From NCBI RefSeq assembly GCF_049310925.1, contig NZ_JBMERP010000011.1, forward strand, positions 3,102 through 67,101: a stretch of 64,000 bases of DNA. The letters are read 5' to 3'. A program made the translations under genes and the position numbers. Numbering within the stretch: the first letter of the stretch is position 1; each line of letters begins with the position of its first letter. Source of the DNA: Virgibacillus_F sp049310925. Lineage in GTDB: Bacteria; Bacillota; Bacilli; Bacillales; Amphibacillaceae. Below are positions 8,667 to 16,921 of the stretch, one piece after another. A model generated the notes under the pieces. It had not been told where the DNA came from, did not search any database, and saw nothing but the letters and a program-made list of their open reading frames with translations.

Positions 8667-9464
8667 ATGATTGGAATGAACGGTATCAAAATTGGAATTG
8701 CTGCTACCAGAAAAGCTGATGCAATTACCGTACTTGTAGAGAAAAATGGAGGAACCCCTGTTGTTTATCCAATCCAAGGTGAACAGCAATTAAATGAAAG
8801 CATATGCAAGCAAAATATAAATGACTTTCTAAATGAGCCATATGACGTGGTGCTTCTGACTACCGGGATCGGCATTGAAACTTTGGAAAAAGCATCTCGG
8901 GATCTAGGGGTCCATACTGATTTTATCGAAAAACTTGGCAAGACAAGCCTGGCCATCCGAGGCAGTAAAACAGTAAGCTGGGTAAAGAAACAATCACTAG
9001 CCCCAACACTCATCTCTGAAGATGGAACTATGAAAAACCTGTTGAAGAGCTTAGTTAACGAAAAGCCAACCATGGGCAACCGTTTATTTTTACAAGCCTA
9101 CAACCAGGACGACGTAGAGATAAAAAGTGAACTTGAAAATGCCGGATATTCTGTCTACCTATCAAAACCGTATCATTATGAAGCGCCCAACGAGGAAACT
9201 TTACATGCACTCAGAAAGGAAATTCTGGATCAAACACTCCGAGCGGTTATCTTCACCAGTAAAACCCAGGTTCAAAACCTGTTTAACGGATTTGAAAAAA
9301 CTGCTGAACTCGTGGCCGCACTTAACAACGGCGTCCTGGCAGCCTCAATCGGAAAAGTAACCACACAAGAACTAGAAAATAGAGGCGTCACCAACATATT
9401 CCAACCAACAAACCCAAAAATGGGAGCCATGATTGTTGAATTAAGAGAGCATCTGGCGGGATAG
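8667..9464 (+). CDS. hemD: Uroporphyrinogen-III synthase family protein
   Basis: The 265-aa protein resembles uroporphyrinogen-III synthase: a two-lobe alpha/beta protein with ATRKADAITVLVEKNGG at the start and a C-terminal VIFTSKTQVQNLFNGFE ... SIGKVTTQELENRGV segment. It would cyclise hydroxymethylbilane to uroporphyrinogen III, the substrate of CobA. HemD sequences are poorly conserved, so exact activity is inferred from its place behind sirC (five-base gap, shared operon). A housekeeping hemD probably exists elsewhere, making this a second copy dedicated to siroheme. Confidence 0.8.
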   Translation: MIGMNGIKIGIAATRKADAITVLVEKNGGTPVVYPIQGEQQLNESICKQNINDFLNEPYDVVLLTTGIGIETLEKASRDLGVHTDFIEKLGKTSLAIRGSKTVSWVKKQSLAPTLISEDGTMKNLLKSLVNEKPTMGNRLFLQAYNQDDVEIKSELENAGYSVYLSKPYHYEAPNEETLHALRKEILDQTLRAVIFTSKTQVQNLFNGFEKTAELVAALNNGVLAASIGKVTTQELENRGVTNIFQPTNPKMGAMIVELREHLAG

Positions 9465-9506
9465 CTGGTTTGTTTTGTGTGGCTGGGTCTTCATTAAATT
9501 TGGAAT

Positions 9507-9693
9507 CGAGCATGGATCCGTCGAAATCGAGCGGCGTGCACCCGAAATCGAGCACTGATTCACAGGATCGAGCACCGGCCGACGAAAACCGAGCGCCGAA
9601 GAGTTGGTGCTCGATTCCACATGTGTGGTGCTCGAAAACTCAATTTGATGCTCGGTTTTGACAAGTTGGTGCTCGAAAACCCGGAATCGAGCA
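9507..9693. repeat. 21-bp phased CGAGCA array (array A)
   Basis: Ten copies of CGAGC(A/G) occur in 190 bases. Five are forward (9507, 9528, 9549, 9569, 9590), four are inverted as TGCTCG (9608, 9629, 9649, 9670) and one is forward (9688). Same-orientation spacing is 20-21 bp; the two orientation switches are spaced 18 bp. The 13-15 bases between motifs are not conserved. It begins about 40 bases after the hemD-like gene. The rest of the 510-base gap up to the next gene (9694-9974) shows no gene and no clear feature apart from AGGAGGAG before the next start. Confidence 0.85.
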
Positions 9694-9974
9694 TAGATCA
9701 GTCGTGTGCGCCTTACCACGTAATATCTATTAAAAGAAAATTAATCAACCCCTGTCTACAAGACCATCAATTTAGTTATTATTATAAATTCTCCATTTAA
9801 AGTTGTTAATTAATAGAGAGAGTAAATCCAAACTCACTTGAGTCAGACACTCCATCAAGGAGCTCAACATAAGCTTGGGGGTAACTAGACGAACGAAAGT
9901 AGACTCTTAAAGCCTTCCCGCAATCCTTCCTAACAGAATAGAATATAAGAAAAGTATGTTAGGAGGAGTTGAAT

Positions 9975-10259
9975 ATGGATGAGCTAGAAAAGAAAATCAG
10001 AGAATTAGAGACAAAACTACTAGACGAAATCGAGAATATGGAAAACTCAATTAAGAATTCAAAAAAGGATGAATTTCAGTTGGATAGCAATGACGTGAGA
10101 GCAATAATTGATCAACTGCTGACGGAAAAAGGATTCGTAACACAAACAGAACTCGAACAAAAAGTTGACCAAAAACATTTGCAATTAATCAAATGGATTG
10201 TCGGGACGGGGTTAAGTAGCATAGCCATAGTGTTTAGTCTTGTTAGATATATAATATAA
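9975..10259 (+). CDS. Small coiled-coil protein with C-terminal membrane anchor
   Basis: The 94-aa product has an N-terminal charged heptad coiled coil (residues about 1-32, ELEKKIRELETKL). A middle segment DVRAIIDQLLTEKGFVTQTELEQ recalls CCDC90/DUF1640-like bacterial coiled-coil proteins. A single C-terminal membrane helix (about 72-94, WIVGTGLSSIAIVFSLVRYI) would leave the coiled coil in the cytoplasm. The ATG is chosen over an in-frame TTG two codons upstream, which is only two bases from AGGAGG. Function unknown; a phage or membrane scaffolding role is possible but unsupported. Confidence 0.7.
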   Translation: MDELEKKIRELETKLLDEIENMENSIKNSKKDEFQLDSNDVRAIIDQLLTEKGFVTQTELEQKVDQKHLQLIKWIVGTGLSSIAIVFSLVRYII

Positions 10260-10376
10260 CTACTATTTGGGCTTTATAGGTACAACCACTACACGGCTAC
10301 AGGTAACCCCCATGGTGACGTTTTTCACTCGAGTCCAGTCACCCCTTTTCACCACCAAGCCTTTCCTATATATTAT

Positions 10377-10410
10377 CGTCACCAAACAAAATTTGGTGGC
10401 GTTTTTATTT
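10377..10410 (+). terminator. Intrinsic terminator
   Basis: CACCAAA and TTTGGTG form a seven-bp stem around CAAAA, followed by a T-rich tail (GCGTTTTTATTTTTATT). It lies about 120 bases after the coiled-coil gene and before the DUF1659 operon. Confidence 0.65.
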
Positions 10411-10473
10411 TTATTCATTGTGACACTTTTCTCACCTCCCATTCGATTATATGTGTGAAAGGAGGTGAGGCAC

Positions 10474-10710
10474 ATGGCAGCTACAGCAAATATGGTGAAT
10501 TCAACACTTCGTCTAGTTTTTGACGACGGGATTGACCCAATCTCAGGAACACAGTCTTTTAAAACGAAGAGCTTCAGCAATGTTAAAACGGAAGCAACTG
10601 CAGATCAGTTGTATGCAATTTCTGTATCACTTGCACCATTGCAACAGCGTTCACTTTTCAAAATTGAACGAAATGACAGCTCTCTTTTACTTCAGACTCA
10701 GGTGGTATAA
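10474..10710 (+). CDS. DUF1659 family protein
   Basis: This 78-aa protein matches, from memory, the Bacillales DUF1659 family: an N-terminal NSTLRLVFDDGID, central TKSFSNVKTEATADQLYAISVSL and terminal SLFKIERNDSSLL. Start: ATG after GAAAGGAGGTGAGG; an in-frame ATG nine bases upstream is too close to that site. It is followed 32 bases later by a DUF2922 gene and then by a YvrJ-like gene, the usual companions of this family. No biochemical function is established. Confidence 0.85.
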   Translation: MAATANMVNSTLRLVFDDGIDPISGTQSFKTKSFSNVKTEATADQLYAISVSLAPLQQRSLFKIERNDSSLLLQTQVV

Positions 10711-10742
10711 CACAAATTAACTAATGGAAAGGAGGTCTTTTG

Positions 10743-10961
10743 ATGGCTAAGAAATTAGAATTGAAATTTGAAAATCAGGATGGAAAGTTCGTTACGTACA
10801 CACTGGACAATCCAGTTGAACCAGTGGACGCAGTTGCTGTACAAGCAGCAATGGATGAAATCATCACCCAAAATGCATTCACTTCATCTGGTGGCAACCT
10901 TGTTGCTAAGAAAAGTGCGCGTATCGTTGAACGTAATGTTTTAGATATTGCAATAGTTTAA
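10743..10961 (+). CDS. DUF2922 family protein
   Basis: 72-aa protein with the DUF2922 pattern: KKLELKFENQDGKFVTYTLDNP, then VDAVAVQAAMDEIITQNAF, and the terminal segment ARIVERNVLDIAIV. The ATG follows AAAGGAGGTC. It is transcribed with the upstream DUF1659 gene, and an intrinsic terminator starts six bases after its stop. DUF1659 and DUF2922 pairs are common in Bacilli and their role is unknown. Their similar size and shared DUxV-type endings suggest they act together, which is an inference. Confidence 0.85.
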   Translation: MAKKLELKFENQDGKFVTYTLDNPVEPVDAVAVQAAMDEIITQNAFTSSGGNLVAKKSARIVERNVLDIAIV

Positions 10962-10966
10962 TTAAA

Positions 10967-11004
10967 GGACCAGCGACATGAGTAAACTCTGGCGCTGGTC
11001 TTTT
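10967..11004 (+). terminator. Intrinsic terminator after DUF2922
   Basis: GACCAGCG (10968-10975) pairs perfectly with CGCTGGTC (10993-11000), followed by TTTT. A shorter inner pairing GAGT/ACTC shortens the loop. Confidence 0.85.
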
Positions 11005-11115
11005 CATTTGCAGTAAAGAAAGTTTAAATCTTTCTTTCTGCATAAGTGCAACTAAGGCTTTAGCCATAAGGAATGGCGATAAGCAAAGTTTTTTAATATG
11101 AAGGGAGGAACTCAA

Positions 11116-11253
11116 ATGGAAACCTGGATGTCATTCGTTACTGATGTTGGCTTTCCAATTGTGGTGACGTTTTACTTGCTTCACCGCATAGAAGGAAAGC
11201 TAAATGATTTAATCGAATCAATCCTCACGTTACCTGATAAAATGGGTGGATGA
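11116..11253 (+). CDS. YvrJ family small membrane protein
   Basis: A 45-aa open frame with ATG after GGGAGGAACTCAA. The sequence METWMSFVTDVGFPIVVTF, then YLLHRIEGKLNDLIESI, is the YvrJ pattern: one membrane helix with a GFPIVVTFYLL core followed by a short amphipathic tail with HRIEGKL. The family is 40-50 aa, so this is complete. It lies 154 bases after DUF2922 with its own ribosome site and terminator. In B. subtilis yvrJ neighbours the sigma-O/RsoA genes; no such sigma factor is visible here. Confidence 0.85.
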   Translation: METWMSFVTDVGFPIVVTFYLLHRIEGKLNDLIESILTLPDKMGG

Positions 11254-11260
11254 CCAGCAG

Positions 11261-11286
11261 AGACTTCAGCTTCGGCTGGAGTTTTT
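11261..11286 (+). terminator. Intrinsic terminator after yvrJ-like gene
   Basis: ACTTCAGC and GCTGGAGT form a stem with one G-T pair around a TTCG tetraloop, followed by TTTTT. It starts eight bases after the stop codon. Confidence 0.85.
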
Positions 11287-11420
11287 CTATATGTTGAGTC
11301 TCGTGCTTAGAGGAAGAACACAGATTAAGGTAATGGTTGCGAAGTATTATCAACCACTTTTTTTAAAGACTATTGAATGAAAAGCAGGTTTTAAACATCA
11401 AAGTAAAATTAGGAATGAAA

Positions 11421-11533
11421 GTTGAGCGACCCAACAAGAAAGTCGAGTGGCTCAGCCAGGAACTTGAGCGTCATCGCAAGGAAGTTGAACGACCCAGCCG
11501 GAAAGTTGAGCGTCACCGCAAAGAAGTCGAGCG
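11421..11533 (+). repeat. 21-bp phased GTTGAGCG array (array B)
   Basis: Six motifs of form (G/C)T(T/C)GA(G/A)(C/T)G start at 11421, 11442, 11463, 11484, 11505 and 11526, an exact 21-base period, with unrelated 13-base spacers. Because 21 is seven codons, one frame reads as a charged heptad repeat (VERPNKK, VERHRKE). That frame has no ribosome site, and the same arrays elsewhere are on either strand or closed by stops, so I treat it as a DNA element. The 318-base gap 11254-11571 contains otherwise only the yvrJ terminator. Confidence 0.9.
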
Positions 11534-11571
11534 ACCAAATCAGAAACCTACCTATATGATGTTAATGTTTA

Positions 11572-11874
11572 TCAATCAAACAAATAACTTAACACAGGAG
11601 ACATTACAATCAAGAATATTGAAAATAAAATTAATGTATTTGTTATCTTGGAGGGTAGTTTCTTTTTGCCTTTCCCCTTATACCAGGCACTAAACTGTAG
11701 TTTGTTTCTATATAATACGAAAAGCAATAGAAAGATTGTTATAAATCCTGTCCAACCATAGGGTTCAGCATCGAAACCGAATGACCCGTAAAGATATTCT
11801 AGGCATACACCCAGAAGACCACCAAGTAGTGCAAAAATTAATATAATCCGCAACAACTCCAGCAACACTCTCAT
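11572..11874 (-). CDS. Small three-helix membrane protein
   Basis: A 100-aa hydrophobic protein with three predicted membrane helices (about 5-24, 38-55, 79-97) separated by a basic cytoplasmic loop (WYKGKGKKKLPSK). Start: ATG with AAAGGGG about nine bases upstream on the minus strand. It follows another small membrane protein gene on the same strand with a 48-base gap, so they probably form a two-gene operon. I do not recognise the family. Confidence 0.65.
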   Translation of the reverse strand: MRVLLELLRIILIFALLGGLLGVCLEYLYGSFGFDAEPYGWTGFITIFLLLFVLYRNKLQFSAWYKGKGKKKLPSKITNTLILFSIFLIVMSPVLSYLFD

Positions 11875-11922
11875 TCTAGTAACCCCTTTACCTTTACTTT
11901 TAATTTGTATAAAGCCCTTTAT

Positions 11923-12207
11923 TTAAGGTGTATAATCGGTGACGAAAATTGCAAGGATCCCTATAACAGCAAGCAAAATAACAGCTAGTATAAGACCAAT
12001 TATGGCAAGCATGTTTTTCTCGCTCTTTCTAAACAATGCAATCAAGCTTAAAACAAATGTTAGCGGAGCACCAACATATAATGCAACTACAATAGTTGTA
12101 ATCAATGGTTGTTGGTTAAAAGATAAATTCGGCATAACAAGTAATGAGCAAATCAGTACTAAAGGAATTCCCAACGATAAGTAACTAATCCACGAATATT
12201 TTTTCAT
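11923..12207 (-). CDS. Small multi-pass membrane protein
   Basis: The 94-aa product has three hydrophobic segments (about 6-26, 34-58, 66-90) and a short basic loop RKSEKN, the layout of small Bacillus membrane proteins of unknown role. Start: ATG after AGGAC on the minus strand. It is the first gene of a two-gene minus-strand unit whose second gene is also a small membrane protein. No family is recognised and no catalytic residues are evident. Confidence 0.65.
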   Translation of the reverse strand: MKKYSWISYLSLGIPLVLICSLLVMPNLSFNQQPLITTIVVALYVGAPLTFVLSLIALFRKSEKNMLAIIGLILAVILLAVIGILAIFVTDYTP

Positions 12208-12381
12208 TTTTGTCCTGCCCCCATTTTTAAAAAATTGAGTGTTTTATTTATTTTAGTTTACCATAAAATAACAATTTAATTTGTTGAATTTTTGCTCAAA
12301 TATCATCTAGTTATAATAAGAACCTATTGTATGAAAATCCGGTTGGTTACAGACAAGAGTGCGTACCCCAATGTCGGGAAA

Positions 12382-12492
12382 GTTAAGCGTCAAACCACTA
12401 AAGTTGAGCCTACATGAGGGGGGGATGAGCGTAAGTCTAGCAAAGTTGATCGTTTGAAATAGGAAGTTGAGCGGGATTTGATTAATTGAGCA
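12382..12492 (+). repeat. 21-bp phased GTTGAGCG array (array C)
   Basis: Motifs GTTAAGCG, GTTGAGCC, GATGAGCG, GTTGATCG and GTTGAGCG start at 12382, 12403, 12424, 12445 and 12466, exactly 21 bases apart, with a weaker ATTGAGCA at 12485. The spacers are unrelated. It lies in the 423-base gap between the minus-strand membrane genes and the frameshifted secreted-protein gene. No gene was found in that gap. Confidence 0.88.
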
Positions 12493-12630
12493 CCTACACA
12501 AAAAAACACTATAAATAACAAATCAAAGTTTAAAATATTTCCCGGGGAATATCGACAAAAAATTCAATGTAAAAATATCATATAAAATAAAATCATTTCT
12601 TTTGTCGTATCATAAGGGTTGAGGTGATCT

Positions 12631-13322
12631 ATGATGAAAATAAAGTTACCTGCTCTCATTTTTATAAGCTTTATAAGTTTTTTTCTCCACATATAGCGCA
12701 GGCTGCGGAAAAGCAGGAAAGTGAGATTGATAAGGGCTTTGATATTGATTTGACGGGATTTGAGTTTCATTCTTTTGGTACGTTTAATCAATTAGGTTTT
12801 GAAATAACGCCACTTGCACAGTTGTATTTCCGGATTATCCAGGAGGAACAAGAGTGGATTGGTCAACCACGTCTGTATATCAAAGATGATAAGGGTTATG
12901 TTCATCTTTGGAAAAGAGATGGTACGAATGTACTTTATATAGTTACAAAAGAGTCAAGTGAGCTATGGGAAGTTGTTGATGTTAAAAGAAAGAAAATTGA
13001 TAGAATACCTGTACAAAAAAACCTCCTCAAAGAAGTATTGATAGAGCGCTGGCTTCAACCGATAAGTACAGCTGTTAAGAAGCATTATGGAGAGCCTAAA
13101 CTTTGGTACCGGGGATTTGAGAAAGTGATCAAAATTGAAGAAGATGAACAGGACTATGTGTTTTATATAACTGTTCAAGTTCAAACATTTGAAGGTGCCC
13201 ACAACCCACCGTATGGGGAAGAAACAATTACATTTAAAATTAGAGGCAGCCAAATCGAGATGATTGATTTTAAACACAGAGATATTTCGAAAGAAGAGTC
13301 GATTAAGTTAGAATTGCGGTGA
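12631..13322 (+). pseudogene. Secreted protein gene with a single-base frameshift in a T run
   Basis: The ATG after GAGGTGAT opens a signal peptide (MMKIKLPALIFISFISFF) that runs into a stop. The remaining about 210 codons (QAAEKQESEID onward) are open in the next frame. Adding one T to the seven-T run at 12678-12684 joins them as ...SFFSPHIAQA/AEK, a good signal-peptidase site. The mature part has VQTFEGAHNPPYGEETITF, which I associate from memory with DUF3888-type secreted Bacillus proteins. Either the gene is broken, it is phase-variable, or the run was misread. The long frame alone could start at a GTG but would then lack a signal peptide. Confidence 0.7.
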
Positions 13323-13531
13323 TTTAGTCTTATGGGATAACGCCCACCAATCGGACTTAACACGTAGAAGTTCCACAACAATACCCACTAATGATAAACT
13401 GTTAATTAGTTAACACCTCTCTGCGTCAAGTGCTTGTAGGAAAGAGTGAAACTAGCAGCGTAGCAGTTATACGCTTATGTAAACATTAGTCTTTAGTGGA
13501 GAATATAAAAGTATCATAGGAGGGCGAATAC

Positions 13532-14545
13532 ATGATTCAAACATATCTTCAAAATCTAGTTGATGCTAATGAGATTCCTGGTTCTGTTTTAGCAATTACA
13601 AAGGACGGCAAACTAGAAACCTTGCAATCCTATGGTTCATACAAAGACAGAAATAATACGACATCCTGTGTAAGAAAAGATACAATGTTTGATGTTGCGT
13701 CACTAACAAAAGTTCTGGCAACGCTACCCGCAATCCTATATCTGCAACAGGCAAATCAATTATCAATCGATGACAGCGTTCAAAAGCATCTACCAAAATT
13801 CAAAAAATCGGATGTTACAATCCGGCATTTGCTCCAGCATAACTCCGGGCTTCCTGCCGGTTTATCCTACAAAATCCGAACAGATTCAAGAGATGTGCTC
13901 GATGAAATCATGGAAACTGAATTGATCTCTGTTCCCGGACAACAAACGACGTACAGCGATTTAGGCATGATCCTGTTAGGGAAAATAGTGGAAGAAATCT
14001 CAGGCCATGACTTACATAAATTTAGTGAAAAGTATTTATTTGAACCGTGGAAAATGAATAACACAACATTTTTACCGGGAAAGCAATTGTTGGAAACTAT
14101 AGCTTCGACTGAACTGTTTCAAGGCAACTATATCCAAGGTAAAGTCCATGATGAAAAAGCTCACCAGCTTGGAGGGGTTAGTGGGAGTGCAGGATTATTT
14201 TCCGATGCTTTAGACATAGTAGCGTATGCTAATTATTGGTTGTACCCGGAAACGCAAACGGTACTAACAAAAAAATCAATGAACCTGGCCCGGGAGGACA
14301 CTCACCAATCAAGGGGACTGGGCTTTGAGGTTTGGCAAAAATCAGGCAAACCATTGTCATGTGGCGAAAACTGGTCAAAGGGCTCATTCGGCCATACCGG
14401 CTTCACAGGAACAAGTTTATGGGTCGATCCTGAACATAACTTGGCAACGGTCTTTCTGACTAACATCGTACACTATGGAAGAAATCATCGATTAAATGAG
14501 ATACGGAAAACGTTGCACACAATGATTCATGATCGCTTTGTGTGA
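13532..14545 (+). CDS. Serine hydrolase, class C beta-lactamase family
   Basis: A 337-aa protein of the penicillin-binding/beta-lactamase superfamily. The nucleophile motif SLTK is at 57-60, Y141-S-D matches the second motif, and HTG at 288-290 replaces KTG as in esterase- and D-aminopeptidase-like members. There is no signal peptide, so it is probably cytoplasmic and likely an esterase or peptidase rather than a resistance enzyme. Start: ATG after TAGGAGGGCG. It stands alone, with no obvious partner. The exact substrate is unknown. Confidence 0.88.
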   Translation: MIQTYLQNLVDANEIPGSVLAITKDGKLETLQSYGSYKDRNNTTSCVRKDTMFDVASLTKVLATLPAILYLQQANQLSIDDSVQKHLPKFKKSDVTIRHLLQHNSGLPAGLSYKIRTDSRDVLDEIMETELISVPGQQTTYSDLGMILLGKIVEEISGHDLHKFSEKYLFEPWKMNNTTFLPGKQLLETIASTELFQGNYIQGKVHDEKAHQLGGVSGSAGLFSDALDIVAYANYWLYPETQTVLTKKSMNLAREDTHQSRGLGFEVWQKSGKPLSCGENWSKGSFGHTGFTGTSLWVDPEHNLATVFLTNIVHYGRNHRLNEIRKTLHTMIHDRFV

Positions 14546-14620
14546 TAGAATCAACGACCCCAATCAAACCTCGTAACTACCTCAAATTCCCCTCTCTCTC
14601 CTCTCATTCTGCAAAAGTCA

Positions 14621-14649
14621 TATACAAATGATAGAATAGTTTGTATAAT
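14621..14649 (+). promoter_or_regulatory. Putative amidase promoter with inverted repeat
   Basis: TATACAAA (14621-14628) and TTTGTATA (14640-14647) form an inverted repeat with an 11-base gap. The right arm overlaps TATAAT (14644-14649), a good -10 box about 47 bases before the amidase start. A repressor bound here would block the promoter; no cognate regulator is seen nearby. Confidence 0.45.
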
Positions 14650-14695
14650 TATATTAATAGTTTTGCTACGATTGAATTCAGGATGGAGTGAGGGC

Positions 14696-16153
14696 ATGTC
14701 CAATTTTAACTATGAAGCATACGACGGTATGGGTCTGGCCGAGTTAGTAAGGAATAAAGAGGTAACGCCAACTGAAATTCTTGAGGCGGCAATATCCAAA
14801 ACGGAAGAGTTAAATCCAAATTTAAATGCTGTTATACATAAGATGTATGATCAGGCAATGGACCAGGTGAAAAAGAATACAAACGGTGCTTTTACCGGGG
14901 TCCCTATGCTTCTGAAAAACATAACACAGGAAATCAAGAACGAGCCAATTACATCAGGTTCCAAAGCCTTTATAAACTATAAAGCAGAGGTAGATTCTGA
15001 ACTTGTGAAAAGGTTCCGATCTACAGGTGCCGTTTTTATTGGGCAGACGAATGTTCCGGAACTTGCGTTAATGGCGATTACCGAGCCGAAGCAATATGGG
15101 GCTACCAGGAATCCGTGGAATAATGCGTACACCCCAGGAGGTTCAAGTGGAGGTTCGGCCGCGGCGGTTGCATCAGGAATGGTGCCGATTGCCGGGGCAA
15201 ATGATGGCGGAGGATCCATTCGCATACCTGCAGCATACTGCGGGCTCTTTGGCCTGAAGCCTTCCAGGGGACGAGCTCCGGTCGGCAGTAAATTGGGAAG
15301 ACAGTGGCAGGGCGCATCAGCCGACCATGTTTTGACCAGATCCGTACGGGATAGTGCCATGATGCTGGATCTGACGAAGGGATATGAACCTGGTGCAGCT
15401 TTTCATGCACCTCCTTTTGATGCAAACTATCTAGATTGTGTAACAAAGCCTCTGGAACCAAAACGCAGGATCGCATACTCACTCCGCTCTCCAATAGGAA
15501 CCGATGTGGATCCAGAATGCAAGCTGGCAGTAATAAAAACAGTCGATTTACTAAAAAGTATGGGACATATTGTAGAAGAACAGGATCCACCAGTCGATGG
15601 AGACAAAATCGCAAGCAGTTACATGACTATGTATTTCGGAGAAGTTGCTGCAACCCTTGCATCAGAAAAAGTAAAATACCGCGACGTGGAGTCCACCACA
15701 TGGCTGCTTGGATTACTCGGAAAAGCAACAAGTGCAGAAGAATGGGTGCTCGCCATGAGAGAGTGGGATATCGCCGCCTATGCAATGGAAGACTTCCATA
15801 CTAAATATGACTTCTATCTCACACCGACAACAGCCTACCCACCAGCAAAAATTGGAGAGCTCGATACCAAACTAACAGAAAAAATTCTTCTGAATGTAAT
15901 TGGCAGATTACAAATGGGAACACTCGTCAAAAAGTCCGGATTAATAGATGAAATCATTATAAACAACCTCAAACGAACACCGTTCACACAACTAGCGAAC
16001 CTAACCGGACAACCAGCAATGTCAATTCCAATCCATAAAACAGAAGAAGGCCTGCCACTCGGGGTACAATTCATGGCCGCCAGGGGCAGAGAAGACCTCC
16101 TGTATCAGCTGGCCGGAGCGCTGGAGCGGACGGAGAGTTGGCTGCGGGGGTAG
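14696..16153 (+). CDS. Amidase signature family protein
   Basis: A 485-aa amidase-signature enzyme that hydrolyses an amide, substrate unknown. The Ser-cisSer-Lys triad is visible as Lys74 (PMLLKN), Ser150 (in GGSSGGSAAAVASG) and Ser174 (in DGGGSIRIPAAYCG). The length fits monofunctional amidases rather than GatA, and no gatB or gatC is adjacent. The start is the ATG behind GGAGTGAGGG; an in-frame ATG 33 bases upstream is less well placed. Confidence 0.9.
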   Translation: MSNFNYEAYDGMGLAELVRNKEVTPTEILEAAISKTEELNPNLNAVIHKMYDQAMDQVKKNTNGAFTGVPMLLKNITQEIKNEPITSGSKAFINYKAEVDSELVKRFRSTGAVFIGQTNVPELALMAITEPKQYGATRNPWNNAYTPGGSSGGSAAAVASGMVPIAGANDGGGSIRIPAAYCGLFGLKPSRGRAPVGSKLGRQWQGASADHVLTRSVRDSAMMLDLTKGYEPGAAFHAPPFDANYLDCVTKPLEPKRRIAYSLRSPIGTDVDPECKLAVIKTVDLLKSMGHIVEEQDPPVDGDKIASSYMTMYFGEVAATLASEKVKYRDVESTTWLLGLLGKATSAEEWVLAMREWDIAAYAMEDFHTKYDFYLTPTTAYPPAKIGELDTKLTEKILLNVIGRLQMGTLVKKSGLIDEIIINNLKRTPFTQLANLTGQPAMSIPIHKTEEGLPLGVQFMAARGREDLLYQLAGALERTESWLRG

Positions 16154-16248
16154 GGTTTGTGTGCGGATTGTAGTAATATTCATCAAATCGAGTCATAGCA
16201 TGAAGAGTATATAAACAAGGGAGAGATACTAACCATATGTAGAGATTA

Positions 16249-16914
16249 ATGCGGATACAAAAAGACCTTCGTGGCCATGGTCAATCAACCAAGGTTGAAT
16301 ATGGTCATACAGTTGCCCAATATGCTAGAGACTTGAAACAATTTATTGAGAAACTGAATTTAAAAGATGTCATTCTTGTGGGATGGTCTATGGGAGCATT
16401 TGTGCTCTGGGATTATATAAATCAGTTTGGAACGGATAATGTTAAAGCGTTAACTGTAGTGGACCAATCACCGTCAGACTACATCTGGCCCGGTTGGGAC
16501 TACGGGGCATTCGATTTTGAGGCAATTAAAGGCGTTATGCAGGCAATCCAAGAAGATCAAAGTGGGTTTAATAGTGAATTCATTTATGGGATGTTTAAAG
16601 AAAAGCCAGATCCAAAAGAGTACGACTGGATCCTAGCAGAAATGAATAAGCTACCAGCGTCCATTGAGAGCACCATAGTGTTTAACCAGACAGCAGTTGA
16701 TTATCGTGAGACAGTATCAATTGTAGATGTACCAACGTTAATTTGTTTCGAAACAGTGGGATTCTTCCCAATCGAAGCGGGCGAGTATATACAAAAAAGG
16801 ATACCAGGGTCAAAGTTGGTAGCCTTTGAGAATAGTAGTCATTTATTGTTTCTAGAAGAGACGGATAAGTTTAATCAGACACTGGACTCGTTTTTTGGTG
16901 AGTTGCAGGGATAG
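16249..16914 (+). pseudogene. Alpha/beta hydrolase lacking its N-terminus
   Basis: The 221-aa frame starts at DLRGHGQS, which normally follows strand 3 of the hydrolase core. About 45-55 residues containing strands 1-3 and the HGxPG oxyanion loop are missing. The nucleophile elbow GWSMGA (Ser47) and a late histidine (NSSHLL) remain. The usual acidic residue after strand 6 is not apparent (ICFETVGFFP). Just upstream a ribosome site, GGGAGAG, leads to ATG immediately followed by TAG. I read it as a 5'-deleted remnant. It could only be functional if a truncated form folds. Confidence 0.65.
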
Positions 16915-16921
16915 GCAGGAA

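Noticed and set aside
10267..10458. 63-codon frame before the DUF1659 gene
   Set aside because: Crosses the intrinsic terminator and lacks a ribosome site; composition does not look coding.
11373..11693. 106-codon frame with heptad repeats
   Set aside because: No ribosome site; the repeat comes from the 21-bp motif period, and other arrays read differently or on the opposite strand.
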